This document shows positions 24,876 through 34,982 of a stretch of 64,000 bases of DNA, one piece after another. The notes beneath the pieces were generated by a model. It worked only from the letters and a program-made list of their open reading frames with translations, was not told the DNA's origin and did not search any database. The stretch is from assembly GCA_026874595.1 (NCBI GenBank), contig CM049317.1, positions 22,332,882-22,396,881 on the forward strand, read 5' to 3'. The stretch comes from Sipunculus nudus. Taxonomy: Eukaryota > Annelida > Sipuncula > Golfingiida > Sipunculidae. The position numbers were made by a program, and so were the translations under genes. How positions within the stretch are numbered: the stretch's first letter is position 1; each line of letters begins with the position of its first letter.

Positions 24876-25359
24876 CCAAGCTTCACTTCACAAGGTGATT
24901 TTTTTTTGGTCGTTAAAACAACCATAGTCCATGGAAATTAAATTAACTCTTTTATGATAGCGTACAGCACCCCAAAAGTAGGCAGAGAATATTATTAATG
25001 TTTTATTTCGTTCTGGTTAATTATGGGGTTGGTGTACATAAATATAGAGATGTTAAATGAAAGTTGCTACAGAAAATTATATTTCACTTGCTTTACGGCT
25101 TTTCGGTATTCTACTTGCCAAGCTTCACTTCACAAGGTGATTTTTTTTTGGTCGTTAAAACAACCATAGTCCATGGAAATTAAATTAACTCTTTTATGAT
25201 AGCGTACAGCACCCCAAAAGTAGGCAGAGAATATTATTAATGTTTCATTTCGTTCTGGTTAATTATGGAGTTGGTGTACATAAATATAGAGATGTTAAAT
25301 GAAAGTTGCTACAGAAAATTATATTTCACTTGCTTTACGGCTTTTCGGTATTCTACTTG
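24876..25359 (+). repeat. 242-bp tandem duplication, nearly identical
   Basis: Unit 1 is 24876-25117 and unit 2 is 25118-25359. Both start 'ccaagcttcacttcacaagg' and end 'ggtattctacttg'. I see only two substitutions: 'tttatttcg' against 'ttcatttcg', and 'atggggttgg' against 'atggagttgg'. It is very recent compared with every other repeat here. Confidence 0.92.
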
Positions 25360-26280
25360 TGGTGTCTGTATGTCAGTCCGTCCAGATATCCCACGTTCTT
25401 GCGTTTTGTGCACTTTAAAGCTTTTGTAAAATTTCGAGGATTGAGTCCTACTTTTTATATACCTTAAATAATGATTTGATAATGAGATCGGACAAATACT
25501 GCACTAAGATACTTCGAGGACAGTGCTCTCTGCGGAGATATGTTTGGAGTGATTGGACTCACAGCGTCAGTGAACCCAGCAGGATAACGGGGCCGCGCAT
25601 AATGTAATTACAAATAAGAGAAGGCCAGGCTGTCAAGCCGTAAAGTTATAAGGATGTCTCATTCTCTTCTAATTGTTTTATTAAGAAGTTAACACAAATG
25701 AATGTCGGGTTAGCTGAGTAAATACAGGGCTGCCACCAGGCTCCTGAGGAAATATAAGAATTTTAAAGGAAGACATGAGAACAAAAATATCGGAGCTGAT
25801 CGGAATTTGCAGCCACAATATAGAAAACTTATAGGCCTTTTCATTGCACAGTCATGGTTGCATGGCAATCTATCCTCTAGGCTGCTTCTGAAGGTATATT
25901 TGATTGGTTTAGCTACACTCAGTCTGTATCACTTACATGGACAAATCTGGATAAAGGTTACAGGTTTTCAATTATAAAAGGTTTATATAACAATAATTTC
26001 TCAGTTAATAATGGTATGATTGAACAGTGAGAAAGAATATAGGAGATTTTGTACTAAATGCTGGAAAATATAAGAAATTATAGCAGTTGAAAAGAAGAAA
26101 AAGTTAAAGTTAAATTCAGAGAAATAAAAGAAATATAGGATTCAGCACATGTGTTCAGCTTATGTGCGACAAACTGGTGCTTTGAAATGCCACTTAGATC
26201 AGTAAAAGCAAGGTCAAGTTAATTGGCAGATTGCCGTCTTTCGCAAGGCAAAGGAAGTTTGTAAGTGGTTTACCATTACT
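25360..26280. other. no feature recognised
   Basis: Nothing identified. Confidence 0.45.
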
Positions 26281-26284
26281 TTAC

Positions 26285-26480
26285 CAGCTAGCCTCTGTGG
26301 TCGCGGGTTAGAGCACAAGATTTAAAGCGGAGAGCGCTCTGCAGGTTTAAATTGAAAAGCTGTTCAACACAGCCATGTATCACTCATAAAAGAGTTTTGG
26401 GGAAGTTTCTCGGTGTTATGATCAAACAATGGTAGAGATTATACGCAAAGGACCTGCGGGTGCTGTAAACACCGAGGCTG
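26285..26480 (+). mobile_element. possible degenerate tRNA-derived SINE
   Basis: 'gtggtcgcgggttagagcac' resembles a tRNA D-arm/A box, and 'ctctgcaggtttaaat' sits where a B box would be, but it has lost GGTTCGA. The following 'cggtgttatgatc...ctgtaaacaccgagg' may be SINE body. Weak. Confidence 0.3.
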
Positions 26481-29030
26481 TGTGACGCCAGCATATAACA
26501 TACAATGATATAAAGCGAGTGCTACTGCACTGCTATGTAGGCCCAGACCGAAATGGAACAGGTTAAAAATTAGACAGTTTTGCATTATCACACCTCCTCA
26601 AAATAAATCTGTATAGCCTAAAAGTCAGGGTAACTTTGTCCAGATTTGATGGTATGGCTGATTTATGGACGGACAAAATGTAATACATGTAATACCTTTA
26701 CTTTTCCTCCGTTTTTGATTTACTTTAAAATTCTCAAAAATTAAATTGGTTGCTAGTTTTTGTCTCAGTGAGCAGAAACATTAACCATTAACAGTCATAC
26801 TATTAATTTGGTCCATCTCCTCCATGGAAAGCTAATGAGATGATGTACCAACCTTCAGCTGACAGGCGGGCCCCCCTCGATGCAGTGCTACAGCGTACGT
26901 GAAGGAGAAATAAGCCTAATAGCTATGTCCGCTATATTACACATACATTTATAATATTCAGATAATTAAATTATATTGCTTTTGTACGCTGAAAATAAAA
27001 AAAAAATGATAGAATTAAAGAGTTAGCAGCATATTGGCAAATTCAGGGTGAAACAGAGTACATGGGGTCAGCTTGTATAAGACAGTTATCGAAACATGAC
27101 GAAAAGCGCAAAGCCGTTAGGGAAACAGGACTAAGTAACAAAACTTGGCACCTGGTACTATATTTTCAAATATTGTCCTGGAAGTGAATCCACCTGGCAT
27201 CCACCCCATATAGGAATTAGAAAATATATGATTAATACAGATTCTGCGTCTCGCAATGTTTCTGCGTGCGAGAGACATATGTTTTGGAGCGTTTTAAAAA
27301 GTGGGAGGGGGTATCCCCCTCCGACTAAAATTAATTGCATAATATTGAATCTCTTACCTCTAAATATTACACAATACTGACATGCATTACTAAATAACTC
27401 CATTCAGAAATGAAATCCCGTTTTTTTTTCATGCGAGGCATTGAGACTGAGAAGAAATACAGTGGGTACTAAAAGAAAGGTCACCTTGACCTCCACACTT
27501 GGGCCAAAATGTGTGTGTGTGTGTGTTGGTGGGGGGGGGGGGCTGGCACCCCAATATCCACAATGCCTATGAGAGACATGCAAAAGATGTCCTGGCACTC
27601 CCGGCATACTTTTCAATAGGTTCCATAGATCTCCCCCCCCCCCCTTCTCTAAGATCGTGTATCCGCCCGTTGACTACCCCTTACCACGTAAAGTTCCTAT
27701 TCAGATCACAGTTGAGCATTTCAGGACATGTTAAAATAGTCTTTGCGACAAGTCGCTAACACGAACACGGGTTCTTCTGTGTCTTTAAGGTAGTGACGGC
27801 GAGGTTTCAATGAATTACAACTGTATTTATACATGTTTCTGTATATTTGCTTGATTGTGTAGAATATGACGCGTGAAAAATAACGAACCATTTAGTTAAA
27901 TTCACAGGGATTTTCTCACAGCAAAACTCCACGTATAATATTTTAGGAACACTTTATTTTTAAGTGAGATTGCCATATACACATATAACTTGAAATACAT
28001 GAAACAAGTAAAGGTGATAAATGATGACAGAAAACTTATATGAAACAGTTTTAGGCGGAGTAGTTTCATATTGGCTTTACGAATTTATCACATGGTTCCA
28101 ATTAAGAATAATTTGGCGAAAAGCCGTATACCTGCATCCTGGACAATATTGACAATATACGGCCTTTAGAAGGTCATTTAGGCTATCCAGGCAGACCGCC
28201 CCCTATTACTGTACAGTATAACCATCAGGGATCACAAACACAGAGACGGCATTTTCGCGTGCACGTAGTATTCTTGTATTGATTGATCAATATCTATAAT
28301 GGTGACACGGAAGTGATTTATGCTCTGTGTCCAAGCGTGCCTGAAACTTCGAATTTGGAATTGGTTAGTTTTGCCTTAATATATGCAGGGAGGGAGCAAC
28401 ACACGGGATTTCTGAAGAAAAGATCCCCTGTGTTGTTAGTTATAAGTATAAAATAAGTTCAGTTATATCCGTTGATAATTTCAGGATTTACATCAGATTA
28501 ATAATGAATAAGTGAAACTGACGGGAGTCGTGCGAAGAATGCTTACTTGATGTTAATGATTATTACCTATTTTTATACGGAATTTACTGCTTTTTTAATA
28601 CCTATTTTAAGTCTATGTGAACAATCGACTTTATAAACAACCCTACAGAAGTATATTGCATCATAACTTCTTTAATTAACTATATGAATAATATGAACTA
28701 TATGAATAAATGGCAAATTCCGTCATCACCTCCCCTGTCATATTTGTATACAGATAAAGTAAACGCTCCGACAGTAACGTTAATATTCAATTGATTTAAA
28801 GTACACAATATCTAAGGCAAATGATTATTCCACATGTGAATGCCCATGAACGTAGATGCTAGAGGGAACTCTGACACAGGCAGTTTGCGGAACTAATTAT
28901 TTTCGTATGCCTGGCACTGGCCAAGGATTAACTACCAGTGTAGATTTACTGAATGTTTAACCATACGTCCAAACGATCGATTAATATCTTCCATTAATAT
29001 CAACATGAACTAAGTGGCCCATGGGTAATG
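26481..29030. other. simple repeats, no gene
   Basis: Contains (TG)n plus poly-G (27511-27542) and poly-C (about 27631-27643). The short frames on both strands here are low-complexity artefacts. Nothing else is recognised. Confidence 0.45.
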
Positions 29031-29342
29031 ACGCTCAGCTGAATTGAGGGAACCTTGAGCCATGGGTATAATGACTCCCAGAGTGCTCAAAATCATGCAT
29101 TTTTCGATAGCCCTTAGAAAATAGGCTATAGCACACTTATTTAGGGTTTTAAAGAAGATTTTACCAGGAACTCCCTACAAACTAAGTTAGAAGTTTCAAT
29201 ATCCAACTGCTACAATTTGTGTGTAGGGACCTCCCTGGATTTTAATTGAATTAGAAGTTGCTAGGACCAACTGTAACAAATCGTCCACATCTCCCTTATA
29301 GGGTGCTCAAATCATGCCCTCTCACATATCTTGCAGAATATA

Positions 29343-29355
29343 GGTCACAGTGACC
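29343..29355. promoter_or_regulatory. IR3 nuclear-receptor-like palindrome
   Basis: GGTCACAGTGACC is a perfect match to the GGTCAnnnTGACC consensus of steroid/estrogen-receptor-type response elements. Function is not shown. Confidence 0.4.
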
Positions 29356-29958
29356 TTATTTAAGATGCCCAAGGAGACTACAATGACCTCACTTAACATT
29401 AAGAAAAAAGACATTTCTAATTCCAAAAGTTAAGATTTGGGCCCTGTCTGATCATCTGTGTGCCGGAATTATGTTTTCTGCTCGTCGCTCACAGGATATG
29501 GGTCATCATGAACTTTCCACAGGCACTGCAGGAGATTTGGCCATGACCCACTTGAATTTTAAGTCGGAGGATTCTAGGTCCAACCGTATTGATTTGTGCC
29601 CATCTCACTTTCACAGCGTTAAAAATCTTTTTTCTCTAAAGCTCACAGGATATAGGTCAGAATGGCCTAATTTCAGGACTTTAAGGACACTTTCCGAGGA
29701 TTCCCTCGATTTCATATTAGAGGGTTCGAGGGCAAACAGTAAAGTTTTGTTCCCTGTCTCACTGTCTAGGTGCTCATAATCATACTTTTGGACATTTGCT
29801 AGCAGGATAAGGTAACCATGAAGTAGTTAAAGTTTCAGAGGGGATTTGCCCAGAACCTGCCAGGATGTCATGACAGAAGTTACAAGGCCTAACGGATACA
29901 ATGTGTGCCCTGTATGACTCTGAGTGCTCAAAATTTTTCCCGTAATTGGCAAAATATA

Positions 29959-29971
29959 GGTCACTATGACC
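29959..29971. promoter_or_regulatory. IR3 nuclear-receptor-like palindrome
   Basis: GGTCACTATGACC is again a perfect GGTCAnnnTGACC, at the equivalent place in the last unit. Decayed versions are at 29501-29513 (GGTCATCATGAAC), 29655-29667 (GGTCAGAATGGCC) and 29811-29823. Confidence 0.4.
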
Positions 29972-31611
29972 AAATTCCATCTTTCTTCCAAGAGACTGTT
30001 CTATGATCTTTCTGGATGAACAGTTAGAAGTTTCCAGTTCTTACGGTTACAGTTTGTTCAGGTCAGAGCAGCTGATAGCAAAGTGCACATTTTAAATAGA
30101 AAAGTTAAATTTCAATTGCGGATAAAATAATGGATCGATTCATTTCAATAGTCCACCGTTTTCAGTTATCACCAAACCACAGGCGCGTTTCGCCCGTAAT
30201 GATTCTGATTCGTACAAAATTGATAATTCTATCGCATATAGGTATAATAGATATTCTACAAATATGTCCAGCTAACGTTCATTTAGTTTACTTCCTCAGT
30301 AGTTTAAGGATACTACTGATTTGTCAGTGAGTCGTTTTCAGTAGCTCTCAATTCAAATACATGACTCGGTTTTCTATTCGGATATATATGTGTGTGTGTG
30401 TTGGGGGGCGGGGGTAAACGGTTTCTGTATCCTGCGTGGGAAGACTAAGTAAAACAAATTTTGTATTCCCTTGGATGGGCTATACGTTACTTGAATCCCC
30501 TGTAATTGTATGCTAAATATAATGCGTCTCACTGATATTGACCTGTTTTTAATGGACCGTATATAACAGATTTATCAATTTACTACATAAAGGCAGACAT
30601 GGCACCGCTGGGAGCAAAGAGACCCTGGCATTGGTATTCTACCAGCGCAGCATTTTGGAGCGTGTTGGTGTTATTAGCGTCACTTGAGTTGTTTGATGGT
30701 TGACACGAGTTCCCAATGGCGTTTCACGGTTGCCAGTGGTCATGGTATGAGAGTCTTTTAAAGTGAAATATAAAAAAATAATGGAATAAGAAGGAGTGAT
30801 GATAAAGCGCCTGATTCGTGATCAAAGAAAGCCGCACAGCAGCTCCATTAATTTTTAACTGCCGTCTCTTTGGTTGGCCGCTTGTATCGTTTTAAGTTAT
30901 ACCCCAATAGGTTACTTATGCTTAGCGAAGCGAACAAATTGGGTTTCCCAAATATTCAGGTTATAATATTGCGCCAGGGTTAAAGGTGCCCATTCACCTA
31001 CCTATTGAAAAATAATTTATGTAATTTCTGGCTTTCTCTGTGTATCAATAAGTGAGCTAAGGGTAATTCTGGTTATGAAAAGTTTAACGCCTCCGTGGAG
31101 GATGCATGAACTTGCTTATCAACAATGTGTTTGTTAACACACCTGAATTGACATACAGGAAAAATATGTAACCATGGGTTGTAGGTTGCAATTATAAAGA
31201 GGTAAAAATATCACTTGTTGCAAACATTATCTACAAAGCTCCCGCTTATCTGATGCCCTTGTTGAATTTGTTTTTATTATTTTGGCGGCCCTAACTTATT
31301 GTAAACACGTTGATATAAACAAATTAAGGAACCTGTGTGCGGTGATATATACGTTTTCCCGCCCTATATTATAAAAGGTCCAAGGGAAAACTTTTATTTG
31401 ATAAGGTCAGATAGATGATTGGTCCATTTTAACAACAAACGATCTGCAGTCCTTGCCATTTCTAAATTACTTTTTCTCACACACATAACACCGCACAAGC
31501 CTTAGATGGTGACTGTTTGTTAAGTGTTGCAATAAACCGATAAAACAGGGACCCGCACATCTGCACTTCTTATTCTAATTTATGTCAAGATTTAGTTAAA
31601 TCTACACCGCG

Positions 31612-31615
<4 letters not shown>

Positions 31616-31679
<64 letters not shown>
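31616..31679. repeat. (TA)n microsatellite
   Basis: Pure TA run inside copy A; copy B has none at the equivalent place (about 43220). Confidence 0.95.
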
Positions 31680-31682
<3 letters not shown>

Positions 31683-32589
31683 CCTCTTGGTCACGTCGGG
31701 CTCAGCGCCTTTATTTCTGACACTTATCGGCTTATGGTCTTCAGGGGCTGTTCTCTCTGTCTCGATAACAACATTCGGATAAGCCCCCTGTCAGCCGGGC
31801 CTGGATACGCAGCCCCGTTACAACACTCCTTAGACCACTGTATCGGGCAGATTTCCGCAGAGGTGCAATGAATGATGGATTGTTATTCTGAGCTCTTCAT
31901 GCTCCAGGGCAAAAAAAAGGATAACATTTATGTTTTCCCTCAGACGTTTGTCTATCGATCTTACGGAAGTCTGAGCTTAAAAACAAGTATACCCATATAT
32001 AGATTTGTCTTTATGGAAATCTTGCCAAGCCTTTCGAACTTATTTTTTTTATTTTTAATTTAAAAATAATATACGCAAGGCATACAGAATGAGGCTCAAG
32101 GCCTAGATTTCTGCAATCACAAAGTGATTGCAAGATTAAACTGTTGAAAATATGCTTTTGAAAATTAGCTCTACCGAAGATCTAGCCCAAACAAGAAGAA
32201 TTTGAAAGAAAAACAAACAAAAAACTGCAATTGATAGTTTGCTCGGATGGGGGGGGGGGGGGCAATAAAGATCACCCACAAATATTGTAAACCCAGATAT
32301 GGATATATAAGACTTAATGTGATTGCTTTAAATTAATATACCATAGGAAAGAACCCATATAGCCACAAATTAATGGATTTAATTCTAACCCACATATGGA
32401 TATAGAATTAAAAACCATTTACACTAAACATTGTCTGTTGACAAAGACAACGGTTGACGAATATAAAGGTTCATCGGAAACATACATTGTTGTAATTACA
32501 GGTATGGTTATATCTTACATTTTGGAACACAACATTTTTCGATGAACATGAGTAGATTGGTCCGGTTCATTGATAAAGCATGAATAAAT

Positions 32590-32855
32590 ACATTTTGGAC
32601 CGTAGTTGCATAATTGATGGGGTACTGGACTTGTGACCCCCCAGGTTGCGGGTTCGCGTCCCGTTCTGGCCACATTTCTGGGCTCAGCTTTAAATTCTGA
32701 CCGAAGTCTTCAACACAGGGGTGCGTCAATTCCACCCAGGGGTGAATGGGTACAGGCCACGAATTGACGACAGGCATACATGGTATGAATAACCCTATAG
32801 TTTCTGTACGCCTGTAGCCTGCATGGGCTGTATGTTCCATATACGAATTAAAAAG
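32590..32855 (+). mobile_element. tRNA-derived SINE, second family (copy A)
   Basis: A tRNA-like head ends in the B box GGGTTCGCGTCCC (about 32650-32662). The body contains 'cacccaggggtgaatggg' (about 32735) and 'gtagcctgcatgggctgtatg', and the 3' end is 'gaattaaaaagtc'. The paralogous copy at 44145-44395 shows it predates the large duplication. The minus-strand frame 32508-32840 is antisense to it and not a gene. Confidence 0.7.
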
Positions 32856-32934
32856 TCAAAGACCTATGTTGAGTCGGATTAGACCGACTTGATGGTGATA
32901 TGAGATAAATAAACATGCACTCTTTTTATATTTA

Positions 32935-32942
32935 TTCTGACC
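32935..32942. other. empty target site of the copy B fold-back element
   Basis: TTCTGACC occurs once here in the context 'tatttattctgacccatag'. In copy B the same site is doubled around the element at 44456-44679. Confidence 0.85.
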
Positions 32943-33621
32943 CATAGATTGTATAAAAGAAAACGATTCACATTCAGGTTCGTGCAATTCGTATACTCGT
33001 CGAAAGGTGCCTTGTTATAGCAGACGGGTTAAACAAAACTCTGATTGTCACCACAATAACTTTCTTGTACCGTTTTGTAGGCAATCAGAACGGTGACTCT
33101 TGCACGGACATGATATCACAGGAGAGTCACTACACATACATAATTCACTACGTTACAACAAAGTTCCATTAACCTCGCAAGGACAGTCCCATTGAGGACG
33201 GTCTGTAGCAAGTAGGTTATAAATTATCCACAGTGGCACGCGATTATGGGGAGTAATTAAAGTGATCTAATTAACTTTTATCACGCATCAGCTGGACCTA
33301 CCAATAGAAAGTTCGGAAACTCGTGTACCTTTGCCACAAGTTGTTACTAACAGAAATTAAAACAATCCTTTATAAAATTATTTTTATAAAATTAAAAAAA
33401 AATCTTCCCGTGGTTAATTCTGTCATTTTTGCATGTTAAATCCATGTTGAATTTCAAAATAATGCTTGATAGACAACAAAAAGATTTCTTTTATTTAAAA
33501 TTCCGCTGGAAAACCCCCTCTCAATAATAAAGGTAACAACGGTGCCAAGGATAAAGGTACCGGTAAACGACTTCACAGTGACCCATCCACCTCCCCAATC
33601 CAGGACCCAAAAATACAAATC

Positions 33622-34422
33622 ATGAGTGAAAGTCTTGAATTTGATAAATCTGATGAGCAACCCTTATCACAATTACAGCCAAACTCACCAGATAAAATGA
33701 CAATAAATATTGGGCAAGAGAATTTCACGCTTTTGTTGACAGAAGCATTAAAATCCGATAGTGTAAAGAGCGCATTAAAGTCAATCATAGACCAAGCCGT
33801 TAGTGAAAAAACCAAGGAACTTGAACAAAAAATATGTAATTTAGAAGAGCAACTACAGTCCATAAATATTGAGGTAGATAGTCTGCAGGAACAACTTGAC
33901 GATCAGCAACAATACACTCGACGCACGTCCCTGAGAATATCAAACAGCTGGCCGGAGAACACGGAGGAGTGCACAGACACCATGATAACAGATATGGCCA
34001 AGGAACACCTAGGTGTTGAATTGTCGCTTGAGGACATTGAAAGGTCGCACAGAGTTGGTCGGCCAAGTACAGATAAAAAACCTAGGCCAATTCTGGTTAA
34101 ATTGCTTTCATACCGTACGAAAGCAAAACTGTATAATGCCAAGGCAAAACTGAAATTCGCAGAAGGCCAAGCCAGAGGCATCTTCATGAATGAAGATTTG
34201 ACAAAGCCGAGGCAAAACATATTTAAACAGGCCCGCCAGCTGAAAAAGGATGGTTTGATAAAGGACTGTTGGTCACATGATGGCACCATTAAAATCAGAG
34301 ACTTCAATGAACGTGTGATAACCTTCACAAAGCTTAAATTATTTCAGCAGTGGGAATTGGTTTTAAGAGAAAACCCTCCGCAAATGTATTCTGAGACTGT
34401 CAAAGCATCAACACCAAATTAA
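33622..34422 (+). CDS. L1-type ORF1 protein (266 aa)
   Basis: This is the RNA-binding chaperone-type protein of an L1-like element, which in this family coats the element's RNA in a ribonucleoprotein particle. What is seen: an acidic N-terminus, a coiled coil at about residues 62-96 (repeating Leu/Ile heptads around 'ELEQKICNLEEQL'), then 'QYTRRTSLRI' entering an RRM-like domain (about 98-170) with the typical 'DIERSHRVGRP' and 'RPILVKLLSY', and a basic C-terminal domain (about 180-245) with 'IFMNEDLTKPRQ' and 'DGTIKIRD'. The length is normal for invertebrate L1/Tx1-like ORF1. It is uninterrupted from ATG to TAA, in contrast to ORF2. The start is the first ATG of the frame ('aatcATGagt'). No host gene is nearby. 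The identification as ORF1p is firm; the exact clade is not. Confidence 0.88.
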   Translation: MSESLEFDKSDEQPLSQLQPNSPDKMTINIGQENFTLLLTEALKSDSVKSALKSIIDQAVSEKTKELEQKICNLEEQLQSINIEVDSLQEQLDDQQQYTRRTSLRISNSWPENTEECTDTMITDMAKEHLGVELSLEDIERSHRVGRPSTDKKPRPILVKLLSYRTKAKLYNAKAKLKFAEGQARGIFMNEDLTKPRQNIFKQARQLKKDGLIKDCWSHDGTIKIRDFNERVITFTKLKLFQQWELVLRENPPQMYSETVKASTPN

Positions 34423-34982
34423 AGTTATAAGATGCTTAATAATGTATGCATTGTACATAATCATGTATAATATATGTCACTATCAACTTGTGTTGATAAG
34501 AGAGTTTATAGGGGAGTCGACCTCACCTTGCCATCTTCGAAATTAATCCCATTTTTACAGCAAGATATATTATCAAAATAATTATCTAATACAAATTTCA
34601 AAACTCAAAATTACTTTTGTAGGTTTTTAAAACAAACCCCTATATCAAAATTATATCTCCATCACACTCTATTCTCATAATCTACTATGACTGTGGGAAG
34701 TCTTCATAAACTAGTTTACTTTTTCTGCATTTGGACATTGCTAGCTAAATTATATCGCTTGATACAAGTAATGACAGATCACCTGATTATTCAGAACATT
34801 ACTGATGTCACTGCCTATGTGTTTTGTCAGATCTCACAGATGAAAAGTACGCAGAGGCCAGGAGTAATTGACGATTCCAAAACACAAGTGTTAAATGAAA
34901 TTTTAATTAAGTGTATGTATATAAGAGATGAATGTCATCTGTGTAACAAGAAACATAAGGGATTCTATCAATTATATCGTTC
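34423..34982 (+). other. inter-ORF spacer of the L1-like element
   Basis: AT-rich, 560 bp, longer than the usual L1 spacer. It holds a 104-codon frame (34687-35001) that overlaps the ORF2 start by 19 bp and resembles nothing I know. It is probably chance or a decayed piece. Confidence 0.5.

Larger units (their letters stand above)
29083..30060 (+). repeat. ~156-bp tandem repeat array carrying IR3 palindromes
   Basis: The marker 'gtgctcaaaatcatg' (and variants) starts units at 29083, 29303, 29460, 29616, 29770 and 29924, so the periods are 220, 157, 156, 154 and 154. The first unit is longer because a ~62-bp internal segment ('ctccct...ttagaagtt...ccaactg...acaa') is doubled. Units are roughly 65-75% alike by eye. 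Each later unit also shares 'cacaggatataggtca', 'ctccctggattt' and 'tgtgccctgtct'. The 102-codon frame 29471-29779 lies inside the array and is not conserved between units. Confidence 0.8.
30060..33300 (+). repeat. large duplication, copy A, left part
   Basis: Collinear with copy B from 41590 to about 45065. Anchors (A/B): 'aaagtgcacat' 30079/41608; 'aatggaccgtat' 30552/42069; 'ggcagacatggcaccgc' 30592/42111; 'cccaaatattcaggttataatattgcgcc' about 30948/42519; 'cattcggataagc' about 31771/43336; 'agaggtgcaatgaatga' 31858/43422; SINE 32.6/44.15 kb; 'cgcaaggacagtcccattgagg' 33175/44949. Several small indels separate them. A (TA)n run (31616-31679) and a poly-G run (about 32249-32262) are private to A. 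Confidence 0.85.

Noticed and set aside
24876-25359. CRISPR-like repeat
   Set aside because: The units are contiguous without spacers and the sequence is eukaryotic; it is a simple tandem duplication.
29471-29779. 102-codon open frame with Ser/Arg-rich protein
   Set aside because: It covers two units of the 156-bp array, and neighbouring units do not keep the frame.
32508-32840. 110-codon minus-strand open frame
   Set aside because: It is antisense to a SINE whose paralogous copy at 44.1 kb does not keep the frame.
33903-34328. 141-codon minus-strand open frame
   Set aside because: Antisense shadow of the L1 ORF1.
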